From NCBI GenBank assembly GCA_003648125.1, contig QMOE01000105.1:1-7255 (forward strand): a DNA stretch of 7,255 nucleotides, in the 5' to 3' direction. Both the position numbers and the translations under genes were made by a program. Positions 1 to 6,269 of the stretch are shown here, one piece after another. Below the pieces are notes generated by a model. That model did no database searches and had not been told where the DNA came from. It saw nothing but the letters and a program-made list of their open reading frames with translations. Positions within the stretch are counted from its first letter, which is position 1. Each line of letters begins with the position of its first letter. Source of the DNA: Chloroflexota bacterium. GTDB lineage: Bacteria; Chloroflexota; Anaerolineae; B4-G1.

Positions 1-1
1 C

Positions 2-349
2 TACGAGCCAGACTCGGCAACTCAACGTGGCTCCACCGCAGTAGGCGCTACTTGTGACGGCTCCTTCAGCGGTACGGACACGAGAGATTACTACTCACTC
101 AACCTGAACGGCGCAACAAATATCCGCTTGGCGCTTGAGAACCTGCCGTCCGGCACCAACTGGGACGCCCTGATCTACGAAGACGCAAGCGGCTACCCGT
201 TGGCCTGCCAGATAGGCACGGCAGGAGACCAGAACAAGTACAAAAACTGCACACTCGATGCGAGCAAGAGCTACTTTGTCATGGTCAACGCCGGCACTGC
301 GCCGAGCAAGGAAAGCAACACGTACCAGATGTCAGTCAAGCAGCAATAG
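2..349 (+). CDS. C-terminal part of a secreted protein with a PPC-like beta-sandwich domain (5' end outside window)
   Basis: The frame is open from the window edge to a TAG stop at 347-349, giving 115 residues of a longer protein. A TTG at 128 could be read as a start, but the same domain continues upstream of it, so the gene surely begins before the window. The segment has the pattern of bacterial pre-peptidase C-terminal (PPC) beta-sandwich domains: an early 'TDTRDYYSLNL' strand (around 25-35), then 'RLALENLPSGTNWDALIYED' (42-61), 'CTLDASKSYFVMV' (83-95) and a final 'YQMSV' strand. Such domains usually sit at the C-terminus of exported proteins. Three Cys residues (18, 69, 83) could form disulfides outside the cell. 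What the missing N-terminal part does cannot be told. The domain assignment is by eye and moderately sure; the coding call is firm. Confidence 0.8.
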   Translation, partial: YEPDSATQRGSTAVGATCDGSFSGTDTRDYYSLNLNGATNIRLALENLPSGTNWDALIYEDASGYPLACQIGTAGDQNKYKNCTLDASKSYFVMVNAGTAPSKESNTYQMSVKQQ

Positions 350-406
350 TACCTTTGAAAAAACCGGGGCTGGATTGAACCCTAACCAACCACCTGTTCC
401 ACTGAT

Positions 407-438
407 GCCAGCACCGCCTGTTCTACGGCGGTGCTGGC
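407..438 (+). terminator. Perfect 12-bp hairpin after the first gene, probable terminator
   Basis: The arms 407-418 (GCCAGCACCGCC) and 427-438 (GGCGGTGCTGGC) are exact reverse complements around an 8-nt loop. The hairpin lies 57 nt after the TAG of the PPC-domain gene and 76 nt before the next ATG, where a terminator is expected. No T-run follows directly; the nearest is four T at 451-454. It may therefore be an RNA-stabilising 3' hairpin or a non-canonical terminator rather than a classical intrinsic one. Confidence 0.5.
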
Positions 439-463
439 GCGAACAAACCATTTTGGTTCTGGC

Positions 464-493
464 TTTGCCGGGTTAGATGATCGTCCGGGCAAA
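464..493 (+). repeat. Imperfect inverted repeat just upstream of the 216-residue gene
   Basis: The arms 464-472 (TTTGCCGGG) and 485-493 (CCGGGCAAA) pair at 8 of 9 positions around a 12-nt loop. The element ends 7 nt before the Shine-Dalgarno-like AAGGAAG at 501-507. It could be a leader hairpin, an operator or chance. Nothing in the sequence decides between these. Confidence 0.3.
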
Positions 494-514
494 TTCCACT
501 AAGGAAGTATAACC

Positions 515-1165
515 ATGCCACAATTTAACACGCTCCGCCAACCACCGCCGGCACAGCCGGGCCGTAAGTGGATATGGATAATATCGCTGGGGGGGCTAGG
601 GCTAGGGGTACTGCTGTGCAGCGCACTGGCGGTCATTCTAGCTGCTCCCCAACTGCTCCCCTCCCTCGAGCCTACGCCGGTTCCATCACCAACACCATCA
701 GCGACCGTAACAGAGATCGCCCCAACACCAACTTTGGCGCCAACACTGACCCCCACACCCCATCCAACCTCCACACCCCGCCCCACTTTGACCCCGCCAT
801 TACCCACGTCAACGAAAGCAGCGCCACCCCCTACCGCACCACCAGCCACGGTTCCTCCTGCACCACCAGCCACGGTCGCTCCCGCCCCTGCTGCTCCAGG
901 CGACAGCGGCACAATCTATCTGGAAAGCCACACCACGTCCAACGCCACGTGCCGCATCAGTGTGTGGGGGATGGGTACCGATTTCCTGATGGATGCCGGC
1001 CCAGGGTGTCCCGCTTCCCGTCAGGTTACGCCTGGCGAGTACGGCTGGCAGGCATTTTTTGGACCGAGCGGTCAAACCAGAGGACTTTCTATGAATGTGC
1101 CGGCGGGTGGCTCTTGTACAATTATCTGCTACGATACTTATGTCGAACACAGATGCACGCCCTAA
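515..1165 (+). CDS. Single-pass membrane protein with Thr/Pro linker and small Cys-containing outer domain, function unknown
   Basis: The ATG at 515 is preceded by AAGGAAG (501-507) with a 7-nt spacer, a good ribosome binding site. The 216-residue product has three parts. A short basic N-terminus ends in 'GRKW' (16-19), followed by a hydrophobic helix at about 19-44, which fits a signal anchor with the N-terminus inside. A Thr/Pro/Ala linker rich in TPTP and APP runs from about 51 to 128. A compact C-terminal region (about 131-216) has five Cys (146, 165, 201, 205, 214) and a 'PGEYGWQAFFG' stretch, looking like a small extracytoplasmic beta domain. The layout matches the outer half of the downstream kinase: helix, TP linker, beta domain. 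Cys35 lies inside the hydrophobic segment without a clear lipobox. I do not recognise the family. The coding call is supported by the RBS and by the orderly domain layout; the overlapping +1 frame from 568 and the antisense frame from 499 to 912 are composition shadows. Confidence 0.82.
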   Translation: MPQFNTLRQPPPAQPGRKWIWIISLGGLGLGVLLCSALAVILAAPQLLPSLEPTPVPSPTPSATVTEIAPTPTLAPTLTPTPHPTSTPRPTLTPPLPTSTKAAPPPTAPPATVPPAPPATVAPAPAAPGDSGTIYLESHTTSNATCRISVWGMGTDFLMDAGPGCPASRQVTPGEYGWQAFFGPSGQTRGLSMNVPAGGSCTIICYDTYVEHRCTP

Positions 1166-1188
1166 AAAGAGTTTTATACATACCAATC

Positions 1189-1247
1189 CTGTAGGGCGGG
1201 TTTCTTACCCGCCGTCCGACTGGCGCGATTGGAAATCGCAGCTACAG
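1189..1247. repeat. 59-bp three-way palindromic element (outer stem with two inner hairpins)
   Basis: The outer arms CTGTAG (1189-1194) and CTACAG (1242-1247) are exact reverse complements. They enclose two hairpins: GGCGGGT (1195-1201) / ACCCGCC (1207-1213) with loop TTCTT, and GCGATT (1225-1230) / AATCGC (1234-1239) with loop GGA. Nineteen base pairs with no mismatch fold into a three-way junction. The element begins 23 nt after the preceding stop codon. It resembles a REP/MITE-like intergenic repeat, but only one copy is in this window, so its repetitive nature is inferred. The first hairpin could also end transcription of the upstream gene, though it lacks a T-run. Confidence 0.6.
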
Positions 1248-1300
1248 CACCCCACGATATTGACAAGATATCCTACTCATTAGCAGCCATCTTATTCAAA

Positions 1301-1347
1301 AGGGCGGAGGTTTACGAGCGGCTGCGCCGCCTGCAAGCCCCCGCTCT
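1301..1347. repeat. 47-bp imperfect hairpin element
   Basis: The arms 1301-1322 and 1326-1347 pair around a 3-nt TGC loop. Of 22 positions, 16 are Watson-Crick, 3 are G-T (1303, 1311, 1316) and 3 are A-C (1308, 1314, 1317). All departures from pairing are thus explained by single transitions, as expected for a once-perfect palindrome that decayed or is held by RNA pairing. The tip GCGGC-TGC-GCCGC is perfect. The element lies between the three-way palindrome and the promoter of the transporter operon. It may be a second intergenic repeat or a terminator stem; no T-run follows. Confidence 0.5.
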
Positions 1348-1359
1348 AAACTTTCAACA

Positions 1360-1388
1360 TTGGCCTCAGAACGGAACAATGGTACAAT
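1360..1388 (+). promoter_or_regulatory. Candidate sigma70-type promoter of the transporter-kinase operon
   Basis: A TTGGCC box (1360-1365, 4 of 6 to TTGACA) and a TACAAT box (1383-1388, 5 of 6 to TATAAT) are separated by 17 nt. Transcription would begin near 1395. That leaves about 50 nt of leader before the ATG at 1446 and would make the upstream ATG at 1398 almost leaderless. The hit is by eye in an AT-richer stretch after the hairpin element, so it is plausible but not proven. Confidence 0.45.
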
Positions 1389-1431
1389 AAAACAACAATG
1401 GCGGTGCATCACGCCACCCACAAATCCAATC

Positions 1432-1436
1432 AGGAG
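1432..1436 (+). promoter_or_regulatory. Ribosome binding site that fixes the transporter start at 1446
   Basis: AGGAG lies 9 nt before the ATG at 1446. The in-frame ATG at 1398 has only A-rich sequence before it, no Shine-Dalgarno match, and would add 16 residues of low-complexity, His/Gln/Asn-rich sequence. Starting at 1446 places the zinc ribbon at the very N-terminus (Cys at residue 5), as in both kinases downstream. Confidence 0.65.
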
Positions 1437-1445
1437 CAACCCAAC

Positions 1446-4247
1446 ATGCCCCAATTCTGTCGTTTCTGCGGTAGCAAACTAAAGAACCCCAATGCCCGCT
1501 TCTGCCCGGCCTGCGGGAAACAACTGCCCTCTACCCACCGCCCGGCAGGAACCAGCGCCCCCTCACCTCCACCGAAAAAAGCGGCCCCAGAACAACCGCG
1601 CCTGGTCATCCGCGTGCCCGGTCAATCACCGTGGGAAGTGGATCTGACCCAACCGACCTTGACCCTCGGCCGCAAGCCGGATAACGACATCATCCTGCCA
1701 CTCGACTATGTCTCCGGTCACCACGGCAAACTGGAGCAGCGCGGGACAACGTGGCACTATATAGACCTGGGCAGCACCAACGGTACCTACGTCAATGGGC
1801 AGCGCGTGCAGAGCGTGGTGCTCCAGGATAGTGACATCCTGCGCATCGGCGACCCTCAGGGGAACACGGTCGGCCTCACCTTCCGCGCGGCCGGAGCGGC
1901 AGGAGCGCCGGCCCCTGTCGCCGCCGGCACTATCCGCATCGGAGGCGCCGCCTGGGGAACAAAAACCTCGCTCATCATCGGGCGCAACCCTCAGGCCGAC
2001 ATCCCCCTGCCAACCCCCATCGTCTCCTGGCAACACGCCCGCCTCGACCGCACTCCCCAGGGACACGTCCTCACCGACCTGGGCAGCACTAACGGCACCT
2101 ACGTCAACGGTCAGCGATTGACCCACCACCACGCCCTCCAACAAGGAGACGTGGTGCAGATCGGCCCTTTCAAACTGGTATACGAGGCCAGCGGCTTTCA
2201 GCAGTACGCCGCCACCGGAGGCGTGCGGCTGGATGGGGTGCATCTGGTGCGAGAAGTTGGGCGCGGCGACCGCACGAAACGCATCCTCGACGACATCAAC
2301 ATATCCGTCTACCCCCGCGAGTTCATCTCGCTGGTGGGCACCAGCGGCGCGGGTAAGTCCACCCTCATGATGGCCCTCAACGGCTTTGCCCGCGCTCAAG
2401 AAGGACAGGTACTGGTCAACGGAGACAATCTATACCAACACTTTGATCTATATCGTACCATGGTCGGCTACGTGCCCCAGGACGACATCATCCACAGAGA
2501 TCTGACCGTCTGCAACGCACTCCGCTACTCGGCCCGGCTGCGCCTGCCCCCAGATACTTCCTCCCAGGAGATCGAGCAGCGCATTGATCGCGTGCTCAAA
2601 GAAGTGGAGATGCTCGGCCAAAAGGAACAAGTCGTCAACAGTCTGAGCGGCGGCCAGCGCAAGCGGGTCAGCATCGCCGCCGAACTGCTGGCTGAGCCAA
2701 ACTTGTTCTTCCTCGACGAGCCGACCTCCGGCCTGGACCCAGGGCTGGAGAAGAAAATGATGCACACGCTGCGCCGCCTGGCCGACGGCGGGCGCACCAT
2801 CGTCTTGGTGACGCACGCCACCGGCAACATCGTCCAGTGCGACCACGTCTGCTTCCTCACCCAGGGACGCATGGTCTACTACGGGCCGCCGGAGGAGGCG
2901 CTCGATTACTTTGGCGTGACCAGTGGCGACTTTGCCGACATCTACGACCAACTGGATGACGCTGACCCCAAGGTGGCAAAGCAGAAAGCGATTGCGAGCG
3001 CGGAAGAGTACAAACGGTCGTCTCACCACCAACACTATGTGGCCGACCGCCAGCGTCAAGTTCCTCAGATTCAAAAACAAGCCGCTGGCAAAACTGCATC
3101 CCAGCGCGGCCCCAAGGTCAGCATGCTGCGCCAGTTCCTCGTCCTCACCCGCCGCTACCTGGACCTGGTGCTGCGAGACAAACTACTTCTTACTGTGTTG
3201 ATGGCCGTCATGCCCATCATCGGCGCTCTGGTGCTGCTGGTTTCCGATACCAACTGGCTGACCGGCAACACGCTGGCCGAGGTCAGCAGTCAACTAGACG
3301 CCGGCCTGGGAGGAGCAGGGAGCAGCGCCACCTACGCAGTCGTCGGCGACAGCCAAACACTGCTGTTCATCATGGCGCTGGCGTCGGTGCTGCTGGGGCT
3401 GTTTTCCTCCGTCTACGAAATCGTGAAGGAGTGGTCTATCTACCAACGGGAACGTATGGTCACGTTGCGCATCTTTCCCTACATCGCCTCCAAGATGATG
3501 GTGCTGGGGTTCTTTGCTTTGATCCAGTGCCTCCTGCTGATGCTGGTGATCGGCATCAAGGTGGATTATCCCCAGGAAGGCGTTTTCCTCCCAGCCCCGT
3601 TGGAGATGTACATCACGCTGGTCCTGGCGACGCTGGCGGCGACGCTGATGGGACTGCTCATCTCCGCCATCGTGCCCAACCTCAACACGGTGATCTATCT
3701 CGTTTTCCTGGTGCTGTTCTTCCAGATGATCTTTGCCGGGGTGCTCTTTGACCTGCCCGGCTTCACCAGTCAATTCTCCGGCCTGACCCTCACCCGTTGG
3801 TCAATGGAAGGGCTGGGAGCATCGGCCAACATGGAGTGGCTAAATCGTCTCACCCGCACCCGTTTCCAGCCCGAACCCATCACCGAGGAGGTCTCGACAG
3901 AAGTCGAAAAGCCGGCCGAGGATTGGGAGCCGATAACGGTAGTCACGACTACTCAGGAGATCGAGATACCCGTCCAACCAGACCCCAGCCAGCCGCCCAT
4001 CATGCAAACCGTGCCCATCTCTGTCCCAGAAGTGACCGAGAACGAGATGATCACCGTCACCGAGACAGTCACGGAAACAGTCACCGTCGAACCTGACCCA
4101 ATGGATATTTTCAATGAGCAAGAATTTCAAATCGAGTACACCCGCACTGCCGGCCACCTATTCAAAGATTGGTTGATGCTGATCGGGTTCGGGGCGGCAT
4201 TTGGCCTCATCACGGCCACCGTACTGAGACGGAAGGACGTGGGGTGA
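1446..4247 (+). CDS. Zinc ribbon - FHA - FHA - ABC transporter, ATPase fused to ABC2 permease (Rv1747-like)
   Basis: The 933-residue product is a half-transporter of ABCG-like order that should work as a dimer in the cytoplasmic membrane. In order it has: a zinc ribbon (Cys 5, 8, 20, 23); a Pro-rich spacer; FHA1 at about 52-147 (Arg76, Ser90, His93, Asn112); FHA2 at about 160-246 (Arg180, Ser194, His197, Asn216), both with the phospho-Thr-binding residues intact; and an ABC ATPase at about 259-480. The ATPase has Walker A GTSGAGKST (298-306), Q-loop Gln345, signature LSGGQ (400-404), Walker B with Asp424-Glu425 and H-loop His457, so it looks catalytically complete. Six membrane helices follow (about 581-600, 637-657, 684-704, 719-741, 744-767, 906-924). 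M. tuberculosis Rv1747 has the same FHA-FHA-ABC-membrane order and is controlled by the adjacent kinase PknF; here a kinase gene starts 4 nt downstream. The loop between helices 5 and 6 is unusually long, acidic and Thr/Val-rich. The substrate is unknown. A longer reading from ATG 1398 (949 residues) is less likely. Confidence 0.93.
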   Translation: MPQFCRFCGSKLKNPNARFCPACGKQLPSTHRPAGTSAPSPPPKKAAPEQPRLVIRVPGQSPWEVDLTQPTLTLGRKPDNDIILPLDYVSGHHGKLEQRGTTWHYIDLGSTNGTYVNGQRVQSVVLQDSDILRIGDPQGNTVGLTFRAAGAAGAPAPVAAGTIRIGGAAWGTKTSLIIGRNPQADIPLPTPIVSWQHARLDRTPQGHVLTDLGSTNGTYVNGQRLTHHHALQQGDVVQIGPFKLVYEASGFQQYAATGGVRLDGVHLVREVGRGDRTKRILDDINISVYPREFISLVGTSGAGKSTLMMALNGFARAQEGQVLVNGDNLYQHFDLYRTMVGYVPQDDIIHRDLTVCNALRYSARLRLPPDTSSQEIEQRIDRVLKEVEMLGQKEQVVNSLSGGQRKRVSIAAELLAEPNLFFLDEPTSGLDPGLEKKMMHTLRRLADGGRTIVLVTHATGNIVQCDHVCFLTQGRMVYYGPPEEALDYFGVTSGDFADIYDQLDDADPKVAKQKAIASAEEYKRSSHHQHYVADRQRQVPQIQKQAAGKTASQRGPKVSMLRQFLVLTRRYLDLVLRDKLLLTVLMAVMPIIGALVLLVSDTNWLTGNTLAEVSSQLDAGLGGAGSSATYAVVGDSQTLLFIMALASVLLGLFSSVYEIVKEWSIYQRERMVTLRIFPYIASKMMVLGFFALIQCLLLMLVIGIKVDYPQEGVFLPAPLEMYITLVLATLAATLMGLLISAIVPNLNTVIYLVFLVLFFQMIFAGVLFDLPGFTSQFSGLTLTRWSMEGLGASANMEWLNRLTRTRFQPEPITEEVSTEVEKPAEDWEPITVVTTTQEIEIPVQPDPSQPPIMQTVPISVPEVTENEMITVTETVTETVTVEPDPMDIFNEQEFQIEYTRTAGHLFKDWLMLIGFGAAFGLITATVLRRKDVG

Positions 4248-4251
4248 TAGA

Positions 4252-6192
4252 ATGCGTACATGTGAAAAATGCGGCTTCAAAGACAATCGGGATACGGCCG
4301 GCTTTTGCGCCAGCTGCGGCGAACCCCTGGAAAGCGATGTTCCGTCCACTGAGAAGGTTACGACACCGGGCAACCGCGTCCAGTTCACCGGAGATACCGT
4401 AAAGACCGACAGACACACATCGCCCCCCACAGATGGTGCAACTCGGGATAACCGCTTACTGCTTCCCGCAGGCACCGTGCTGCAAGAGCGATACCGCATC
4501 GTCCAGGTGTTGGGCAAAGGCGGTATGGGAGCCGTCTACCTGGTTGAAGACTTGAGGTTGTACGGGAAGCAATGGGCATTGAAGGAACTCTTGGAGCGCT
4601 TTATTGACCCGGACGAGCGGGCGGAGGCTATTGAGCAGTTCCGGCGCGAGGTACAAATCCTGGTTGGCCTGCGCCACCCCAACCTCCCTCAAGTGGTAAA
4701 CACATTCGAATCTTCCGGACGGCACTACCTGGTGATGGAGTTCATCGAGGGGCAAACGTTGGAGGATCTCTTGAAGGCCGCCCCCGCAGGTCGGTTGCCG
4801 GAGGAGCAAGTGCTGGCCTGGACCGCGCAGATATGCGACGTGCTGGATTATCTCCATAGCCACGAGCCGCCCATCATCTTCCGCGACCTCAAACCGGCCA
4901 ACGTGATGATCACACCACAAGGACAGGTCAAACTGATCGACTTTGGCGTGGCCCGGTTGTTCGATCCCAACAAAGGCACCGACACGCTCCGCATGGGCAC
5001 AGTCGGATATGCTCCGCCGGAACAGTACTCGGGCCAGGGGCAGACCACTCCCCGCTCAGATATCTATGCCCTCGGCACCACCCTCTACGAACTGCTCAGC
5101 GGCGATAGCCCCGAGGCCCATCCTTTCGTCTTTACCCCCCTGCGCCAGTTGAGCCGCAAGGTCTCGGCCCGCACCGCCCGCGCCGTAGACAAAGCGGTGC
5201 AGTTAGACCCCGGCGACCGTTTCCCTTCCGCCCGTGCGATGAAAACAGCCATGCTGGAGCAAAAACAGCACCGCTCGCTGCCGGCGCTCCTCATCGGGCT
5301 GCCGCTGCTGGTGCTGCTCCTGGCGGCCGGGGGGTGGTGGACGTGGCAAAACGGCCCCTGGAACGCAGCAGAGATAACCCCCACGTCGAGCGATGCCATC
5401 GCGCAGGCCACACCCACACTCACACCCACTTCCACCCGCCATCCCACCAGCACCCCAGCTCCCACCCTCACGCCGACGCCAACCCCCCTACCCGATCTGA
5501 CCGCTACCGCCATCGCCGCCTGCGTGTTCGATTTAGAAATCGTCACCGACTCGCCGGTCTGGCCCAGTGTGCTTATGCCAGGGCAACAGTTCGCCAAGCA
5601 ATGGGAAATCAAGAACTCGGGCACGTGCGCCTGGCCGGAGGAAGTCAAACTGGCCCTCAAATCAGGTGACGAACTGACTGTCGTAGAAATGCCGACGATT
5701 GAGCCACTCGCGCCGGACGAGGCCGCAGAGATCAAACTCACTCTGAAAGCACCGACGAATTTCGATAGCTATACCAGCGTGTGGCAGTTACAAGATAGCG
5801 AGGAGAATCCTATCGGGGCAGAACTAGAGATCACCTGCCGCGTAGGGCCAACGCCTACCCCACGACCGACTTCGACTCCCCTCCCTACCCCCACACCGGA
5901 ATTCACCATCGGGCCTCTTGGTTTCTCAGTGCCCACCGTAGTGGAGTGGGCTAATACCGATGATGCTAAATGGTGGGCCTGGGCAGCCTTTGATCCATAC
6001 GGCGGCGATGGCAACTACCGCTACTACCTGAACGGCATCAGAGACGATCTCGAGTTCTTTGAACCCAAATTCTTCGTCGAGGCGCAGCAGTGCAAGCACT
6101 GGCTGGGCACAGTGATCGTCGTATCGGGCGATGGACAGGAGGCGAGGTGGGTAGGCAATATATTCTATCCAGAAATAGATAGATGTTACTAA
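4252..6192 (+). CDS. Transmembrane Ser/Thr protein kinase with zinc ribbon and NBR1-type Ig-like outer domain
   Basis: The 646-residue kinase starts 4 nt after the transporter stop; GGGGTG (4241-4246) may serve as its RBS, and translational coupling is likely. A zinc ribbon (Cys 4, 7, 19, 22) is followed by a PknB-type kinase domain (about 80-335): glycine loop GKGGMGAVY (88-96), Lys111, helix-C Glu133, catalytic Asp212 in FRDLKPAN, Asn217, DFG at 230-232, a Thr-containing activation loop (Thr243, 245, 250) and APPEQY. All catalytic residues are present; the HRD His is Phe210. A membrane helix (about 343-364) leads to a Thr/Pro linker (375-415). Next comes an outer domain (about 422-530) with 'FAKQWEIKNSGTCAWP' (447-462) and the conserved 'VWQL', fitting the NBR1-type Ig-like (FW) domain. 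After a second TP linker (533-549) comes an unrecognised Trp/Tyr-rich domain with Cys614 and Cys645. Likely partners are the FHA domains of the upstream transporter. A second kinase gene follows. Confidence 0.94.
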   Translation: MRTCEKCGFKDNRDTAGFCASCGEPLESDVPSTEKVTTPGNRVQFTGDTVKTDRHTSPPTDGATRDNRLLLPAGTVLQERYRIVQVLGKGGMGAVYLVEDLRLYGKQWALKELLERFIDPDERAEAIEQFRREVQILVGLRHPNLPQVVNTFESSGRHYLVMEFIEGQTLEDLLKAAPAGRLPEEQVLAWTAQICDVLDYLHSHEPPIIFRDLKPANVMITPQGQVKLIDFGVARLFDPNKGTDTLRMGTVGYAPPEQYSGQGQTTPRSDIYALGTTLYELLSGDSPEAHPFVFTPLRQLSRKVSARTARAVDKAVQLDPGDRFPSARAMKTAMLEQKQHRSLPALLIGLPLLVLLLAAGGWWTWQNGPWNAAEITPTSSDAIAQATPTLTPTSTRHPTSTPAPTLTPTPTPLPDLTATAIAACVFDLEIVTDSPVWPSVLMPGQQFAKQWEIKNSGTCAWPEEVKLALKSGDELTVVEMPTIEPLAPDEAAEIKLTLKAPTNFDSYTSVWQLQDSEENPIGAELEITCRVGPTPTPRPTSTPLPTPTPEFTIGPLGFSVPTVVEWANTDDAKWWAWAAFDPYGGDGNYRYYLNGIRDDLEFFEPKFFVEAQQCKHWLGTVIVVSGDGQEARWVGNIFYPEIDRCY

Positions 6193-6203
6193 TTTGACGA
6201 CCC

Positions 6204-6253
6204 GTAGCATAATTTATCAAGTTGCATCCCGGCAAGTTGACAAATTGCGCTAC
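6204..6253. repeat. 50-bp imperfect hairpin between the two kinase genes
   Basis: The arms 6204-6225 and 6232-6253 pair around a 6-nt loop: 18 Watson-Crick pairs, one T-G (6210/6247), two A-C and one G-G mismatch over 22 positions. It starts 11 nt after the stop of the first kinase. Its 3' edge is 2 nt before the GGAAGG binding site (6256-6261) of the second. The heptamer CAAGTTG occurs in each arm in the same orientation (6218-6224 and 6233-6239). No T-run follows. It could be a mobile-type palindromic repeat, an mRNA processing or attenuation site that sets the level of the second kinase, or both. Confidence 0.55.
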
Positions 6254-6269
6254 CTGGAAGGTAATCAAG

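Noticed and set aside
453..481. TTGGTT and GATGAT 17 bases apart, a possible promoter for the 515 gene
   Set aside because: Only 3 of 6 and 4 of 6 matches to consensus, and it overlaps the imperfect hairpin at 464-493. Too weak to list.
499..912. Minus-strand open frame of 137 codons, rich in Gly, Ala and Val
   Set aside because: It is the mirror of the Thr/Pro linker of the + strand gene. The repetitive composition gives an open frame without motifs.
568..1194. Second + strand frame of 208 codons overlapping the 216-residue protein
   Set aside because: It has no membrane helix or domain logic and reads Ser/Arg/His-rich noise, while the 515 frame has a good RBS and orderly architecture.
1260..1265. 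Perfect TTGACA -35 box
   Set aside because: No acceptable -10 box lies 16-18 bases downstream, and the large hairpin at 1301-1347 would follow. The 1360-1388 pair is better placed.
1095..1283. 62-codon + frame running through the three-way palindrome
   Set aside because: It overlaps the end of the previous gene and is formed largely by the repeat itself. No domain and no convincing RBS.
1626..2399. Minus-strand frame of 257 codons opposite the FHA region
   Set aside because: It is a shadow of GC-rich codons. The + strand frame carries two complete FHA domains and Walker A.
2448..3080. Minus-strand frame of 210 codons opposite the ABC ATPase
   Set aside because: The + strand encodes the ABC signature, Walker B and H-loop here; no recognisable motif is seen on the minus strand.
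5401..5490. TP-rich repeats as a CRISPR or tandem DNA repeat
   Set aside because: The DNA repetition is irregular and follows from Thr/Pro codons of a protein linker. No spaced identical repeats are present.
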